Below, one piece after another: positions 7,874 to 19,097 of a stretch of 34,823 nucleotides of DNA. The notes below the pieces were generated by a model that had not been told where the DNA came from, did no database searches, and saw only the letters and a program-made list of their open reading frames with translations. Every line of letters starts with the position of its first letter. Position 1 is the stretch's first letter. This DNA is from Candidatus Avimonas faecium (GTDB taxonomy: Bacteria; Bacillota; Clostridia; Oscillospirales; Acutalibacteraceae): assembly GCA_904419005.1 (NCBI GenBank), contig CAJFQI010000024.1, forward strand, positions 1 through 34,823, read 5' to 3'. A program made the position numbers and the translations under genes.

Positions 7874-7947
7874 TGGAGCGGGTGATGGGAATCGAACCCA
7901 CGCGACCAGCTTGGAAGGCTGGAGTTCTACCATTGAACTACACCCGC
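7874..7947 (-). tRNA. tRNA-Gly (anticodon TCC)
   Basis: Seventy-four bases on the minus strand with acceptor GCGGGTG/CACCCGC, T discriminator and encoded CCA. The anticodon stem CCAGC/GCTGG carries the loop CTTCCAA, giving TCC, which reads GGA and GGG. It is the first gene of the four-tRNA operon and lies about 100 bases after the promoter. Confidence 0.97.
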
Positions 7948-8051
7948 AGGTATCATCCGACCCGCTCTGCCAGAGCATAAAGCCTCCTCCGCATTTCCTG
8001 CGAACCCGCTGCCTCGGAAAGCAACAGGCCATGCGCGATGCAGCGTGGATT

Positions 8052-8080
8052 ATTTTAGCACAATGCAGCCCTCCTGTCAA
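8052..8080 (-). promoter_or_regulatory. Promoter of the tRNA operon
   Basis: Minus strand TTGACA (8075-8080) and TAAAAT (8052-8057) with a 17-base spacer, a strong sigma-A promoter. The start should lie near 8045, giving a leader of roughly 100 bases before tRNA-Gly. Confidence 0.9.
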
Positions 8081-8243
8081 GAGATCCGTGAATTTTTCTT
8101 TTGCTCCCGGTTCTTTTCCGCTCCCCTCCGTCCAAACCGGTGGAGCCATTCCAAATGCATCGGAAGAAAGCGCCCTCCTGAAGCATCCGGCGTGTGCAGC
8201 CGCCTTGCCCGGAGCCCTCCGGCAGCGTCTCCGCACGGCGGCC

Positions 8244-8282
8244 AAAAAAAGCCCGCGGGGTACGGACGGGCCGCCCCCGCGG
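8244..8282 (-). terminator. Terminator downstream of uppP
   Basis: CCGCGGGG pairs with CCCCGCGG (8275-8282 with 8253-8260), followed after two bases by TTTTTTT on the minus strand. The loop is 14 bases. It lies just after the uppP stop codon. Confidence 0.75.
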
Positions 8283-8304
8283 ACATAACCGCGTATATAA
8301 GGCT

Positions 8305-9162
8305 TTAGGAAATCAGAAGCGGGATGCCGAACCACAGAATAATCAGGATGCCGAGCACGATCCGGTAATAGCCGAAGGGCTTGAAATCGTGCTTCTTGAT
8401 GAAGTTCATCAGGAATCGGATGGCCAGGACCGAAACCACGAAGGAAACCAGGAAGCCGGTCAGCAGCACACCCCATTCCAGGCCGGTCATCCCGAAGCCC
8501 CACTCCAGGCCGAATTTCAGGATCTTCAGCCCGCTCGCCCCGATCATTACGGGGATGGCGAGGAAGAAGGAAAACTCCGCCGCGATATAGCGGGAGGTGC
8601 CCATCAGGGTGGCGCCCAGGATCGTCGCGCCCGAACGGGAGGTGCCGGGGATCATCGCCAGCACCTGGAAAACGCCGATCACCAGCACCGTCTTGATGTC
8701 GAGCTGGTCAAAGCGTTCAATCCGCGGCGTATGGCGGCGGTTTTCCATCCATATAAACAGGATGCCGTACACGATCAGGGCCGCCGCAATCACATACCAG
8801 GTGGACAGCACGTTGTCAACGATATCGTCAATCAGCAGGCCGATGATCGCCGCCGGGATGCTGCCGATCAGCACCTTGCCCCAAAGGGACCAGGTTTCCT
8901 TTTTCTGCGGCGCGCTTTTTTTCGGGGAAAAGGGGTTGAGCTTATGAAAATACAGCACTACAACCGCCAGGATCGCCCCCAGCTGGATGACCACCTTGAA
9001 CATATCAAAAAAGGCGTCGCTGCGCGCGGGATCGTCCGAAACGGTGATGTGCAGGAATTCATCCAGCAAAAGCAGATGGCCGGTGCTGCTGATCGGCAGC
9101 CACTCGGTAATCCCCTCGACAATCCCCATCAGAAAGGATTTTAGGATCTCCAAAAATTCCAT
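8305..9162 (-). CDS. uppP: Undecaprenyl-diphosphatase (bacitracin resistance protein, BacA family)
   Basis: UppP is a membrane phosphatase that dephosphorylates undecaprenyl diphosphate outside the membrane, recycling the lipid carrier used for peptidoglycan and wall polymers. The 285-aa protein is mostly hydrophobic with several membrane segments. Both signatures are present: EGITEWLPISSTGHL (residues 16-30, with E16, E20, S26 and H29) and MIPGTSRSGATI. The start MEFLEILKSF is the family start and has GGGAGG nine bases upstream; the frame is open seven codons further from a GTG. It lies 49 bases after the Clp ATPase stop and ends at a terminator, so it may be the last gene of that transcript. 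Confidence 0.96.
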   Translation of the reverse strand: MEFLEILKSFLMGIVEGITEWLPISSTGHLLLLDEFLHITVSDDPARSDAFFDMFKVVIQLGAILAVVVLYFHKLNPFSPKKSAPQKKETWSLWGKVLIGSIPAAIIGLLIDDIVDNVLSTWYVIAAALIVYGILFIWMENRRHTPRIERFDQLDIKTVLVIGVFQVLAMIPGTSRSGATILGATLMGTSRYIAAEFSFFLAIPVMIGASGLKILKFGLEWGFGMTGLEWGVLLTGFLVSFVVSVLAIRFLMNFIKKHDFKPFGYYRIVLGILIILWFGIPLLIS

Positions 9163-9211
9163 GAAACCGGTCCTCCCAGTCACGTCCTACCGTCATTCTA
9201 TTCGCCGGGGC

Positions 9212-11515
<2,304 letters not shown>

Positions 11516-11656
11516 ATGGGAACCCATGCCTTTCCGCCGCCGCCTCTTCCAGCCTGGGGAAAACCGGCGGCTGTTTTGCAATTGATGCCTCTGGCGCCCC
11601 GCCGGTCCGGCACCCGGCCGGCGGCCGCCGCTGTACAGCCCCGCAGAAAAGCACCG

Positions 11657-12277
11657 TTACGGATTTTCCTTGGGCGGAGCCGCGGGCTTGTCCGGCTGGT
11701 CCGATCCGGCCGGCATATCCTTTTTCAGGCTGAAGAAAACCTTCATATAATTAAAGAAAGCAAACAGCATCAGCACGGCGACCAGCACGATCAGCGCCAC
11801 CATCAGGGGCATGGGTATCCCCGGCCAGAGGACGATCAGCGCCATAGCCCCGTAAAACACAAAGGTGGACACCTTGCCGTACCATTTTGCCCCATGGATT
11901 TCCGCCCCGCGGCGCAGGAGGAACAGCCCGCCGATGCCCTGGCAGAGCTCCTTGACAAAGCAGATAACCAGCAGGCTGATCATCGCCGGGTTGCGGATGG
12001 CCAGGCAAAGCACCACCGTCACCTGGGTGAGCTTATCCGCCACTGGATCGAGGATTTTCCCCAGGTCGGTAATCTGATGGAATTTCCGCGCGATGATGCC
12101 GTCCAAGGAATCGGTAATCCCCGAAATCACCAGCACGGCAAAGGACCAGTACAGCAGCGCGGGATGCCGGTCGCTCATCAGGTACAGCACGGCAAACACC
12201 GGAAGGAGAAGCAGCCTCAGCAGCGAAAGCGCATTGGGGATATTCATTTTCCATTCAACCTGTGGCAGTATTTTCAT
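11657..12277 (-). CDS. pgsA: CDP-diacylglycerol-glycerol-3-phosphate 3-phosphatidyltransferase
   Basis: PgsA makes phosphatidylglycerol phosphate from CDP-diacylglycerol and glycerol-3-phosphate in the membrane, the committed step to phosphatidylglycerol. The 206-aa protein has several hydrophobic helices and the complete CDP-alcohol phosphotransferase motif, with D56, D59, G60, A63, R64, G73, D77 and D81 in the right spacing. The N-terminal MNIPNALSLLRL, starting at residue 11, is itself a typical PgsA beginning, so 12247 is an alternative start; neither start has a strong ribosome site. A related enzyme of the same superfamily (cardiolipin or phosphatidylserine synthase) cannot be excluded by motif alone. 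It lies between cvpA and clpE on the same strand. Confidence 0.85.
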   Translation of the reverse strand: MKILPQVEWKMNIPNALSLLRLLLLPVFAVLYLMSDRHPALLYWSFAVLVISGITDSLDGIIARKFHQITDLGKILDPVADKLTQVTVVLCLAIRNPAMISLLVICFVKELCQGIGGLFLLRRGAEIHGAKWYGKVSTFVFYGAMALIVLWPGIPMPLMVALIVLVAVLMLFAFFNYMKVFFSLKKDMPAGSDQPDKPAAPPKENP

Positions 12278-12361
12278 CGTTTTTGCCGTTCCTTTCCGCA
12301 GGAAAGTTCCCTCCCGGGAAGATGCCGGGCCTATCCCGGCGCAGGCGGGGGATCCTTCCGC

Positions 12362-13096
12362 TTACGATTCCCCCGCCCAATCACTGAGCGCGTCGGTTGC
12401 GGGGCTGATCCGCTCAATGGTCCGGACGATGTGGGTCTGCTCCACAACCGAGCGGGAAAGCGGGCCGTCGCTGTCGGACGCATAGGACACCGCCGTAACG
12501 ATCGTCACCCCTACAAAGATCAGCAGCACGCCCTCAAGCGCGCCGGCCACGACCCCCAGCAGCCCGTTGACCTGCTTGAGCACGGGGAGCTGGAACGCCT
12601 TGTTGATCACGGAGGCCAGGATCCCCACCAGGACCATGCACAGGACAAACACAATCAGGAAAAACAAGGCGCTGAGCAGGGACACCGCCACGGGGCGGAG
12701 CGCCAGCGTCACAATTTCACCGGCCACCTCCTGCGGGGAACCGCCAAGGGCCCCCTGCACCTGCTGAATAATCTCCTCCGGCGTGCCGAGCCCCATGCCG
12801 GCCAGCGCGTTGACCACCGGACGGGGGAGGTTTTCCAGCACCTTGTCCAGCGCCTCCTGCACCGCCTGCTCGTCGGTCGGCCCGATCTGGGCCGCGACCG
12901 TGTCCTCCAGCGGGCCGGCCAGGAACACGTCAAACACCCCGCCGGCCAGCGGCCGGCTGATGCAGAGCGCGGCCACCAGCGCCAGGGCGCAGCCCACCAG
13001 CCGGATAGCGGCCTTGACAAAGCCGCGCCGGTAGCCAATCAAAATAGCAAGGAGAAAAATTAGTATGACCGCGCCGTCCAGGATATATGCCGTCAT
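12362..13096 (-). CDS. CvpA family membrane protein
   Basis: The 244-aa protein begins with a hydrophobic helix and the CvpA-type segment GYRRGFVKAAIRLVG. It then has a soluble stretch of about 85 residues, two more hydrophobic segments, and the family's second landmark LPVLKQVNGLLGVVAGALEGVLL. CvpA proteins are named after colicin V production in E. coli, but their general role in Firmicutes is not settled. The soluble loop between the first and second halves is longer than in the smallest CvpA proteins. The start has GGGAGG upstream. A promoter at 13193-13221 makes it the first gene of a likely cvpA-pgsA-clpE-uppP transcript. Confidence 0.85.
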   Translation of the reverse strand: MTAYILDGAVILIFLLAILIGYRRGFVKAAIRLVGCALALVAALCISRPLAGGVFDVFLAGPLEDTVAAQIGPTDEQAVQEALDKVLENLPRPVVNALAGMGLGTPEEIIQQVQGALGGSPQEVAGEIVTLALRPVAVSLLSALFFLIVFVLCMVLVGILASVINKAFQLPVLKQVNGLLGVVAGALEGVLLIFVGVTIVTAVSYASDSDGPLSRSVVEQTHIVRTIERISPATDALSDWAGES

Positions 13097-13192
13097 GCTC
13101 CCGCCTCCCTTTGGGATATACGCCTAAAATATCCAGCAGCAGCCAGCCTGCAGGCCGGGCCGCCGCGGCGCCAAAAAAGCCGCCGCCCCAAT

Positions 13193-13221
13193 AATATAGC
13201 ATATTTTCCCGACAATAACAA
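13193..13221 (-). promoter_or_regulatory. Promoter upstream of cvpA
   Basis: Minus strand TTGTTA (13216-13221) and TATATT (13193-13198) with a 17-base spacer lie in a short AT-rich patch within otherwise GC-rich DNA. They are about 100 bases ahead of the cvpA start. Confidence 0.6.
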
Positions 13222-13328
13222 CCGTAAGGCCGCAGGCAAATCGACGCATTTTCCCTTAATTTTTGATAAACGCCGGCCGCCTGCAGGGGCAGAGCCCCTT
13301 TTCCGGGGCCCCGCCGCCGGCCGGGGCG

Positions 13329-14591
13329 CTACCCCGCCTCGGAGAGGGTGGTCAGCCCCAGGACGATCACCTTATGGCCCAGGGTGCCGATCAAACGGCC
13401 GTCCCGCGGCGCATCCAGCGTCTTTTCCACCCCTCTGGCCCCTGTCTTGTACACATGGCCGCTGGTCAAAAGCACGGCGCCGGAATCGGTCGGCGCCATA
13501 TGCCGGTAGGTCCCCTCATACGGCGCGGTATAGGCCCGGTCGCCGCTGGGGTTTACGACCAGCAGCTCCCCGCCGTCCGTCCCGCCGTATCCCTGCAGGA
13601 CAAAGCTCGCGTTCTTCTCCCCGACCGCAAAGCCGGCCAGCTCCCCGCCGCCGTAGCCGACCTTCTGCCGGATGGCGCCGCTGGGATTGGCCACCCACAT
13701 CCCGGTATCCCCGACGGCGGCCGCGGTGCCGTTCCCAAAGAATTCCACCGCAAAAAGCATCGTCTCGGTATCGTCAAGCTGCACCACCGGGCTTTCCTTG
13801 CCCAGGTCAAAAATCAGCAGGGTCGATTTCATGGCCCCGGCCTGTGCCGCGACCCCGACCGCAGCCAGATACTGGCCGTCGGCGCTCAGAGCCACGTCAA
13901 GGACCGTCAGGGACTCCCCATACCAGCGGTACAGCAGCTTTTCCTTGGAGCTGTAAACCGCAATTTCGGAGGTATAGCCCTGGGAGGATTCGGTAGACAC
14001 CGCAAAGCTGCCGTTCCGCGCCACCGCCGCGCTGATAATCCGTTTTTCGAGCGTCATCTCGGACTGGGTGGAGGAACGGTTCTCCAGGCGAAGGCGGGTG
14101 CCCTCCGCTTCGGCGATCAGCGTCCATTTTCCCGCCGTCTTCATAATCGGGGAGGAGAAGCCGTGCGGGCGGCGGAGCACCTCGCCCCCGTTGGAATTGT
14201 ACACGAGGTACGCGGTGTCGGTCAGCAGGGCCAGCCCGTCCTGGGTTTCGGCCATATCGAGCACCTCGCTGCCCGAAATCTCCACCGGGAAGCCGTCCCC
14301 TCCCTGCCCGCCGGAGAGCCTCTCCTCCAGCCAGATAACCAGGCTTTCGGGCGCAATGGAATCCCAGTTTTGATACACCAGCAGGATCCCCAGCACCAGG
14401 ACCGCCACCAGAACCAGCCTCAGCAGCAGGCGCAGCAGCGACCGGCCCCTGCGCCGCTTCCTTTTGGGCGGGAGGGCATGCAGGCCCTGGCTTTCCTCCG
14501 CCGGCTGGGCCGGGCCGCCGGCCGTCTGCTCCGGCCGGACACGGCCGGCGGGCTGGCGCCTTTTTTCCTTTTTCTCTCTGTTGCTGGCCAT
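13329..14591 (-). CDS. Membrane-anchored DUF5711-type beta-propeller-like protein
   Basis: A 420-aa protein whose function is unknown. It starts with a strongly basic cytosolic tail of about 60 residues, then one hydrophobic helix (LLRLLLRLVLVAVLVLGILL), then an extracytoplasmic domain. That domain is built from repeated short strands of the kind seen in WD40-like propellers (for example ALSADGQYLAAVG and LLTDTAYLVYNSNGG). The layout fits the DUF5711 family of Clostridia; this assignment is by overall resemblance. ATG at 14591 is chosen because GGGAGG lies eight bases upstream. It follows truA by 36 bases. No clear terminator follows; the GC-rich palindromic stretch at 13262-13328 has no U-tract. 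Confidence 0.7.
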   Translation of the reverse strand: MASNREKKEKRRQPAGRVRPEQTAGGPAQPAEESQGLHALPPKRKRRRGRSLLRLLLRLVLVAVLVLGILLVYQNWDSIAPESLVIWLEERLSGGQGGDGFPVEISGSEVLDMAETQDGLALLTDTAYLVYNSNGGEVLRRPHGFSSPIMKTAGKWTLIAEAEGTRLRLENRSSTQSEMTLEKRIISAAVARNGSFAVSTESSQGYTSEIAVYSSKEKLLYRWYGESLTVLDVALSADGQYLAAVGVAAQAGAMKSTLLIFDLGKESPVVQLDDTETMLFAVEFFGNGTAAAVGDTGMWVANPSGAIRQKVGYGGGELAGFAVGEKNASFVLQGYGGTDGGELLVVNPSGDRAYTAPYEGTYRHMAPTDSGAVLLTSGHVYKTGARGVEKTLDAPRDGRLIGTLGHKVIVLGLTTLSEAG

Positions 14592-14627
14592 GCTGCTTGC
14601 CTCCCTTGCCAAAGCGTCGCGGTTGCT

Positions 14628-15392
14628 CTATTCCCCAGGGCCCGCTGCCGGTTCCGGGCCGTAAAAGACCCGGTCAAGGATCAAGCCGTGCGCCGGCGCG
14701 GTCATCCCCGCCGCCGCCCGGTCCCCGGCCGCGAAAACGGCCGGGATATCGTCGTAAGGGCGGCGGCCGGCCGCCATCTCAAGCAGGGTGCCGACCATGA
14801 TCCGCACCATATTGTACAAAAAGCCGTCCGCCTCGACCATGAAAACGACCAGCCCCCCCTGCCGGGAAAGGCCGCAGGCGCGCACGGTGCGCACCGTATC
14901 CTCGACACTGCTCCCCGCCGCACAAAAGGGGGCGAAGTCGTGAGAGCCGAGATAGTCCTTGGCCGCCCGGTCCAGCCTCTCCGCGTCCAGCGGGCGGCGG
15001 TAGTGCAGCGCCCGCCCCTCCCAAAAGGGGTTGCGCTGCGGCTCGTTCCAGATCCGGTAGAGGTAGCGCTTGCCCCGCGCGTCGTAGCGGGGGTGGAAAT
15101 CCGGCCCGACCTCCCGGCAGCCGTACACCGCGATATCCCGGGGCAGGTGCGCGTTGAGCGCGGCGCAGAGCTTCTGCCCGCGCAGGGGGGACGCGGTTTC
15201 GAGCGTGCAGCAGAACATCTCCGCATGGACGCCCGCGTCGGTGCGGCTGCACCCGGTGATGCCGGAGCGAACCCCCGTCACCGCCTGCACCGCGTCCTGC
15301 ATCGTCTGCTGCACCGTGACGCCGTTGGGCTGCGCCTGCCAGCCGTGGTAGACTGTCCCGTCATACCGCAGGGTCAGCAGAAGCCTTTGCAT
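14628..15392 (-). CDS. truA: tRNA pseudouridine(38-40) synthase
   Basis: TruA isomerises uridines 38, 39 and 40 in the anticodon arm of many tRNAs. The 254-aa protein has the usual length, with the catalytic Asp at D52 in SRTDAGVHA and the family segments RYDARGKRYLYRI, FLYNMVRIMVGTLL and HDFAPFCAAGS. The start MQRLLLTLRYDG is the family start and has AAAGGGG upstream; the open frame extends 22 codons further without a good site. It follows ecfT by 76 bases. The order ecfA1-ecfA2-ecfT-truA is common in Firmicutes, where it usually sits after the ribosomal-protein genes, which are absent here. Confidence 0.96.
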   Translation of the reverse strand: MQRLLLTLRYDGTVYHGWQAQPNGVTVQQTMQDAVQAVTGVRSGITGCSRTDAGVHAEMFCCTLETASPLRGQKLCAALNAHLPRDIAVYGCREVGPDFHPRYDARGKRYLYRIWNEPQRNPFWEGRALHYRRPLDAERLDRAAKDYLGSHDFAPFCAAGSSVEDTVRTVRACGLSRQGGLVVFMVEADGFLYNMVRIMVGTLLEMAAGRRPYDDIPAVFAAGDRAAAGMTAPAHGLILDRVFYGPEPAAGPGE

Positions 15393-15468
15393 CGCGTTTT
15401 CCCCTTTCCACCGGATTTTCGGCTTTCCCGGAGCCGTCTGGCTTCCCCCATACGCCAAGCCTGCGCCC

Positions 15469-16284
15469 CTACAGCGCCGCGGGCAGCAGGAAATTGAGGG
15501 CGAACAGCGCCGCCACCAGCGCCGCCATCACCGCGATGCAGACGCCGTCCCTGGCGCTCATATGCAGCTGCTTCATCCGGGTGCGGCCCTCCCCGCCGCG
15601 GTAGCAGCGGCACTCCATGGCCGTGGCCAGCTCATAGGCCCGGCGGAAGGAGGAAACGAACAGCGGGATCAAAATCGGGATCAGCGCCCGCACCCGCTGC
15701 ATCAGCCCGCCGCTTTCCATATCGGCGCCCCGCGCCTTCTGGGCGGACATGATCTTGTCGGTCTCCTCCACCAGCGTGGGGATGAAGCGCAGGGCGATGG
15801 TCATCATCATCGCCAGCTCATGCACGTTGAGGTGGACCGCCTTGAGGGGCTTCATCAGCCGCTCCAGCGCATCGGTCAGGGTGGTGGGCGAGGTGGTATA
15901 GGTCAGCAGGGAGCTGCCGGCAATCAGGGACAGGATCCGGATGGCGATGAACGCCGCCGTCACCAGCCCCTGGGTGGTGATGTGGATAAACCCCCAGTCG
16001 AACAGATGGATGCCCTCGCTGACGTAAAAGATGTTCAGCGCGGAGGTGATGATGATCAGGGGGATGATCGGCTTGACGCTTTTGAGCACCAGCTTGACCG
16101 GCAGGCGGGAAACCACTACGGCAAAAACCAGGAAGCCGACAGCCAGCGCCAGGCCGATCCAGTTCTGCGGGATGAACACCGCGAAAATATACGCAAAGGT
16201 CAGCACCAGCTTGACCCGCGGGTCCATCCGGTGAAGCAGGGAGTCGCCGGGGAAATACTGGCCGATGGTGATCCCGTTAAGCAT
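15469..16284 (-). CDS. ecfT: Energy-coupling factor (ECF) transporter transmembrane component EcfT
   Basis: EcfT couples the two ATPases to interchangeable substrate-binding S components for uptake of vitamins and other micronutrients. The 271-aa protein has hydrophobic segments in its first half, the coupling-helix motif AQKARGADME, and the second motif AMECRCYRGGEGRTRMK with the typical Arg-Gly pattern. It ends in a hydrophobic helix. Its start overlaps the end of ecfA2 by eight bases (ATGCTTAA), so the three transporter genes are translationally linked. No S component is encoded in this window, as expected for a shared group II ECF module. Confidence 0.94.
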   Translation of the reverse strand: MLNGITIGQYFPGDSLLHRMDPRVKLVLTFAYIFAVFIPQNWIGLALAVGFLVFAVVVSRLPVKLVLKSVKPIIPLIIITSALNIFYVSEGIHLFDWGFIHITTQGLVTAAFIAIRILSLIAGSSLLTYTTSPTTLTDALERLMKPLKAVHLNVHELAMMMTIALRFIPTLVEETDKIMSAQKARGADMESGGLMQRVRALIPILIPLFVSSFRRAYELATAMECRCYRGGEGRTRMKQLHMSARDGVCIAVMAALVAALFALNFLLPAAL

Positions 16285-17146
16285 TCGCCCCGCCCCCCTT
16301 CCTCAGAAGCGGGAGGAGACGCTCCGCCGCCTGCTGCACGGTGTAGACGTTCTCCCCCACGGGATAGCCCTTATCCCGCAGCAGCATGAACACCCGGGTG
16401 ACGGCCGGGATGGCCAGGCCGATCCCGGTCAGCTCCTCCGCCCGGGAAAAGACCGCCGCCGTTTCGTCGTACATGGCGACCCGCCCATGGTTCATGACCA
16501 GCACCCGCTTGGCCACCCGGGCGATGTCCTCCATGCTGTGGGATACCAGCAGCACGGTGGTATTGTTCTCCTGCTGGTAGGCCTTGATCTGCTCCAGGAT
16601 CATGTCCCGGCCCTTGGGATCCAGCCCGGCGGTGGGCTCGTCAAGGATGAGCACCTGGGGCTGCATGGCCATGACCCCGGCGATCGCCGCCCGGCGCTTC
16701 TCCCCCCCGGACAGCTCAAACGGGGATTTTTCAAGCAGCTCCGGCTTCAGTCCGACAAATTCCGCCGCCCGGCGGACCCGCGCGTCGATCTCCTCCTCCG
16801 GCAGCTCCATATTTTTGGGGCCGAAGGCGATGTCCTTGTAGACCGTCTCCTCAAAAAGCTGATGCTCCGGGTACTGGAACACCAGGCCCACCTCAAAGCG
16901 GACGGCGCGGATCTTCTTCGGCTCGGCCCAGATATCCTTCCCGTTGAGCAGCACCTGCCCCTCGGAGGGGCGGAGCAGGCCGTTGAGGTGCTGCACCAGG
17001 GTGGACTTCCCGGAGCCGGTATGCCCGATGATCCCCACGAAATCCCCCTTCTCCACCGCAATGGACACGTCAGTCATCGCGTCCATCTGAAAGGGCGTGC
17101 CCGGGGAATAGGTATAGGTAATGTGTTTGGTCTCAATCACCGGCAT
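16277..17146 (-). CDS. ecfA2: ECF transporter ATPase EcfA2
   Basis: One of the two ABC ATPases that drive ECF transporters. The 289-aa protein has Walker [10 protein letters not shown] (41-49), Q-loop FQYPEHQLF, signature LSGGEKRR, Walker [13 protein letters not shown] and the switch His in SHSMED. The pattern [13 protein letters not shown] is characteristic of EcfA2. The start [11 protein letters not shown] has GGAGG seven bases upstream and overlaps the ecfA1 stop by ten bases. It forms a heterodimer with EcfA1 on EcfT. The C-terminal extension after about residue 230 is family-typical. Confidence 0.94.
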   Translation of the reverse strand: MPVIETKHITYTYSPGTPFQMDAMTDVSIAVEKGDFVGIIGHTGSGKSTLVQHLNGLLRPSEGQVLLNGKDIWAEPKKIRAVRFEVGLVFQYPEHQLFEETVYKDIAFGPKNMELPEEEIDARVRRAAEFVGLKPELLEKSPFELSGGEKRRAAIAGVMAMQPQVLILDEPTAGLDPKGRDMILEQIKAYQQENNTTVLLVSHSMEDIARVAKRVLVMNHGRVAMYDETAAVFSRAEELTGIGLAIPAVTRVFMLLRDKGYPVGENVYTVQQAAERLLPLLRKGGGANA

Positions 17147-18024
17147 GGCGGTTCCTCCATCTGCATTGCAATCGCTTCGGCGCACTCCTCGGCGGTCAGG
17201 ATCCCCTCCGGCAGCGGGACGCCCCGGCGGCGCAGCTCATAGCAGAGCTCGGTCGGCTGGGGCACGTCCAGGCCGATAGCGCGCAGCGCCTCCACCTGGG
17301 AGAAAACCTCCCGCGGCGTGCCCTGCATCTGGATGCGGCCGTCGTCCATGACCACCACCCGTCCGGCCCGCGCCGCCTCCTCCATATAGTGGGTGATCAG
17401 CACCACCGTCATCCCCCGCTCCCGATTCAGGCGGGAGACGGTGTCCAGCACCTCCCGCCGGCCCTGGGGGTCGAGCATGGCGGTGGGCTCGTCCAGCACC
17501 AGGCAGTCGGGCTGCATGGCCAGGATCCCCGCGATCGCGACCCGCTGCTTCTGCCCGCCCGAGAGCTTGTGGGGGGCGTGGGTGCGGTATTCATACATCC
17601 CCACCGTCCGGAGCGCGTCGTCCACCCGGCGGCGGATCTCCGCCGGCTCGATCCCGAGGTTTTCCGGCCCAAAGGCCACATCCTCCTCGACAATCGTGGA
17701 GACCAGCTGGTTGTCCGGGTTTTGCAGCACCATCCCCACCGTGCGGCGGATCTCGTACCGCTTGTCCTCGTCGGCGGTATCCATATCCTTCACCAGCACC
17801 CGGCCCCCGGTGGGCAGGAGCATGGCGTTGAAATGCTTGGCCAGGGTCGATTTCCCCGAGCCGTTGTGCCCCAGCAGGGCGACAAACTCCCCCTGCCGGA
17901 CGGCGAGGCTCACCCCGTCCAGCACCAGGACCGGCTCCGCCGGCGGCTCCGCCGGCGCCGCCTCCGGCTCCTGCTCCCCGTTATCGTAAACAAAGCGCAC
18001 GTCCTGCGCGGTGATCATGTCCAT
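17137..18024 (-). CDS. ecfA1: ECF transporter ATPase EcfA1
   Basis: Partner ATPase of EcfA2. The 295-aa protein has Walker [10 protein letters not shown] (52-60), Q-loop LQNPDNQLV, signature LSGGQKQR, Walker [14 protein letters not shown] and the switch His in THYMEE. The [19 protein letters not shown] segment is typical of EcfA1. A Glu/Pro/Ala-rich insertion of about 14 residues (17-31) lies between the first two strands and is not needed for the fold. The start MDMITAQDV follows a weak GTGGGG site; a second ATG two codons later is an alternative. It is the first gene of the ECF set, 46 bases after the methyltransferase. Confidence 0.93.
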   Translation of the reverse strand: MDMITAQDVRFVYDNGEQEPEAAPAEPPAEPVLVLDGVSLAVRQGEFVALLGHNGSGKSTLAKHFNAMLLPTGGRVLVKDMDTADEDKRYEIRRTVGMVLQNPDNQLVSTIVEEDVAFGPENLGIEPAEIRRRVDDALRTVGMYEYRTHAPHKLSGGQKQRVAIAGILAMQPDCLVLDEPTAMLDPQGRREVLDTVSRLNRERGMTVVLITHYMEEAARAGRVVVMDDGRIQMQGTPREVFSQVEALRAIGLDVPQPTELCYELRRRGVPLPEGILTAEECAEAIAMQMEEPPCR

Positions 18025-18070
18025 TTGCGTTTCCCCACTTTGCCCGGCGGAAGGCCGCCGCGTCCTTGCT

Positions 18071-19015
18071 TTACCGTGTCCAGATAGCCGTCGCCCCGCA
18101 GGGTAAGACCAGCTCCGCCGCCCTGCCGCGGGCGGGAGGCCTCCCGCCGGACGGCTTTTCCCCAAAGGAGGGCTTGTCCCCCCCGGAAAGGGGAAGCGCC
18201 CCGCTGACCGGCAGGCCGATTTCGTCGGCCTGCGCCTGCCCGCCGAAGCGCGGTATCAGCAGGCGGGCCAGCATATACTGCATCACCGACGGGGAAAGGC
18301 CCGCGGTGTAGGAATTGACCATGAAAAACAGCGGGTGATCGCTCAGCAGCCCCGCGCACTGCTCAAGCAGGGGGTAGATCTGCTCCTCCAGCTTCCAGAC
18401 CTCGCCGCCGGGACCCCGCCCGTAGGACGGCGGGTCCATCAGGATGGCGTCGTAGGTGTTGCCGCGCCGCCGCTCCCGCTGTACGAATTTGCCGCAGTCG
18501 TCGACCAGCCAGCGCATCGGCCGGTCCTGCAGGCCGGAGGCTGCCGCATTCTCCCGCCCCCACGCCACCATGCCTTTGGAGGCGTCCACATGGGTGACAT
18601 GCGCCCCGGCCGCCACGCAGGCCAGCGTCGCCCCGCCGGTGTAGCCGAAGAGGTTGAGCACCCGCACCGGCCGGCCGGCGCGGCGGATGGCTTCCGCCAT
18701 CCAGTCCCAGTTGACCGCCTGCTCGGGGAAGAGGCCGGTATGCTTAAACCCCATCGGCTTCAGGTTGAAGCGCAGGGGGCCGTACCCGATCTGCCAGGAA
18801 TCGGGGAGGGGCTTGTACCGCTCCCATTTCCCGCCGCCGCTTGAGGAGCGATGGTACCGGGCGTGCGCCTGCCGCCAGAGCGGGTTGGCCCTCGGCGTGC
18901 TCCACAGCACCTGCGGATCCGGGCGGATCAGGAGGATATCCCCCCACCGCTCCAGCCGCTCGCCGCCCGAGGTGTCGATCAATTCATAATCCTTCCAGCC
19001 GGTCGCCGCCCTCAT
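18071..19015 (-). CDS. Class I SAM-dependent methyltransferase (RlmI-like, COG1092 type)
   Basis: A 314-aa putative rRNA or small-molecule methyltransferase. The SAM-binding segment [20 protein letters not shown], the acidic end of strand 2 (HVDASKGMV), WLVDDCGKF and the catalytic-type motif DPPSYGRG are all visible, in the order of the RlmI/RlmK family. The PUA domain of RlmI is absent. Near the C-terminus, between GLPVSG and [12 protein letters not shown], lies an in-frame stretch of about 26 Gly, Pro, Arg and Lys-rich residues that looks like an insertion; its DNA carries a perfect 18-bp palindrome at 18131-18148. The ATG has AAGGAGG six bases upstream. The target RNA or substrate cannot be told. 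Confidence 0.82.
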   Translation of the reverse strand: MRAATGWKDYELIDTSGGERLERWGDILLIRPDPQVLWSTPRANPLWRQAHARYHRSSSGGGKWERYKPLPDSWQIGYGPLRFNLKPMGFKHTGLFPEQAVNWDWMAEAIRRAGRPVRVLNLFGYTGGATLACVAAGAHVTHVDASKGMVAWGRENAAASGLQDRPMRWLVDDCGKFVQRERRRGNTYDAILMDPPSYGRGPGGEVWKLEEQIYPLLEQCAGLLSDHPLFFMVNSYTAGLSPSVMQYMLARLLIPRFGGQAQADEIGLPVSGALPLSGGDKPSFGEKPSGGRPPARGRAAELVLPCGATAIWTR

Positions 19016-19045
19016 GCGCTGCCTCCTTGTCTGTGTGGTTTCAGC

Positions 19046-19080
19046 GGGGCCCGCTGTCCTGCCGCCGGACGGCGGGCCCC
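19046..19080. repeat. 14-bp GC-rich inverted repeat between glmM and the methyltransferase
   Basis: GGGGCCCGCTGTCC (19046-19059) pairs with GGACGGCGGGCCCC (19067-19080), with one G-U pair in the RNA and a seven-base loop. Neither strand has a U-tract after it, so it is not a typical intrinsic terminator. It may be an RNA processing or stability element. Confidence 0.55.
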
Positions 19081-19097
19081 TTCGGCTGCCGTACCGG

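Larger units (their letters stand above)
7948..8304. other. Intergenic region between uppP and the tRNA operon
   Basis: It contains the tRNA operon promoter (8052-8080) and the uppP terminator (8244-8282). The part from 8081 to 8243 shows no gene or structure I can support. All frames here look like chance openings in GC-rich DNA. Confidence 0.6.

Noticed and set aside
13262-13328. Terminator after the DUF5711 gene
   Set aside because: The self-complementary GCCGGC and GGGGC-GCCCC elements are present, but on the minus strand only GTTTATC follows and the arms do not make one clear stem.
13263-15497. A 744-aa plus-strand frame opposite the DUF5711 gene and truA
   Set aside because: Same cause: lack of stops in GC-rich antisense DNA. 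TruA and the DUF5711 protein are clear on the other strand.
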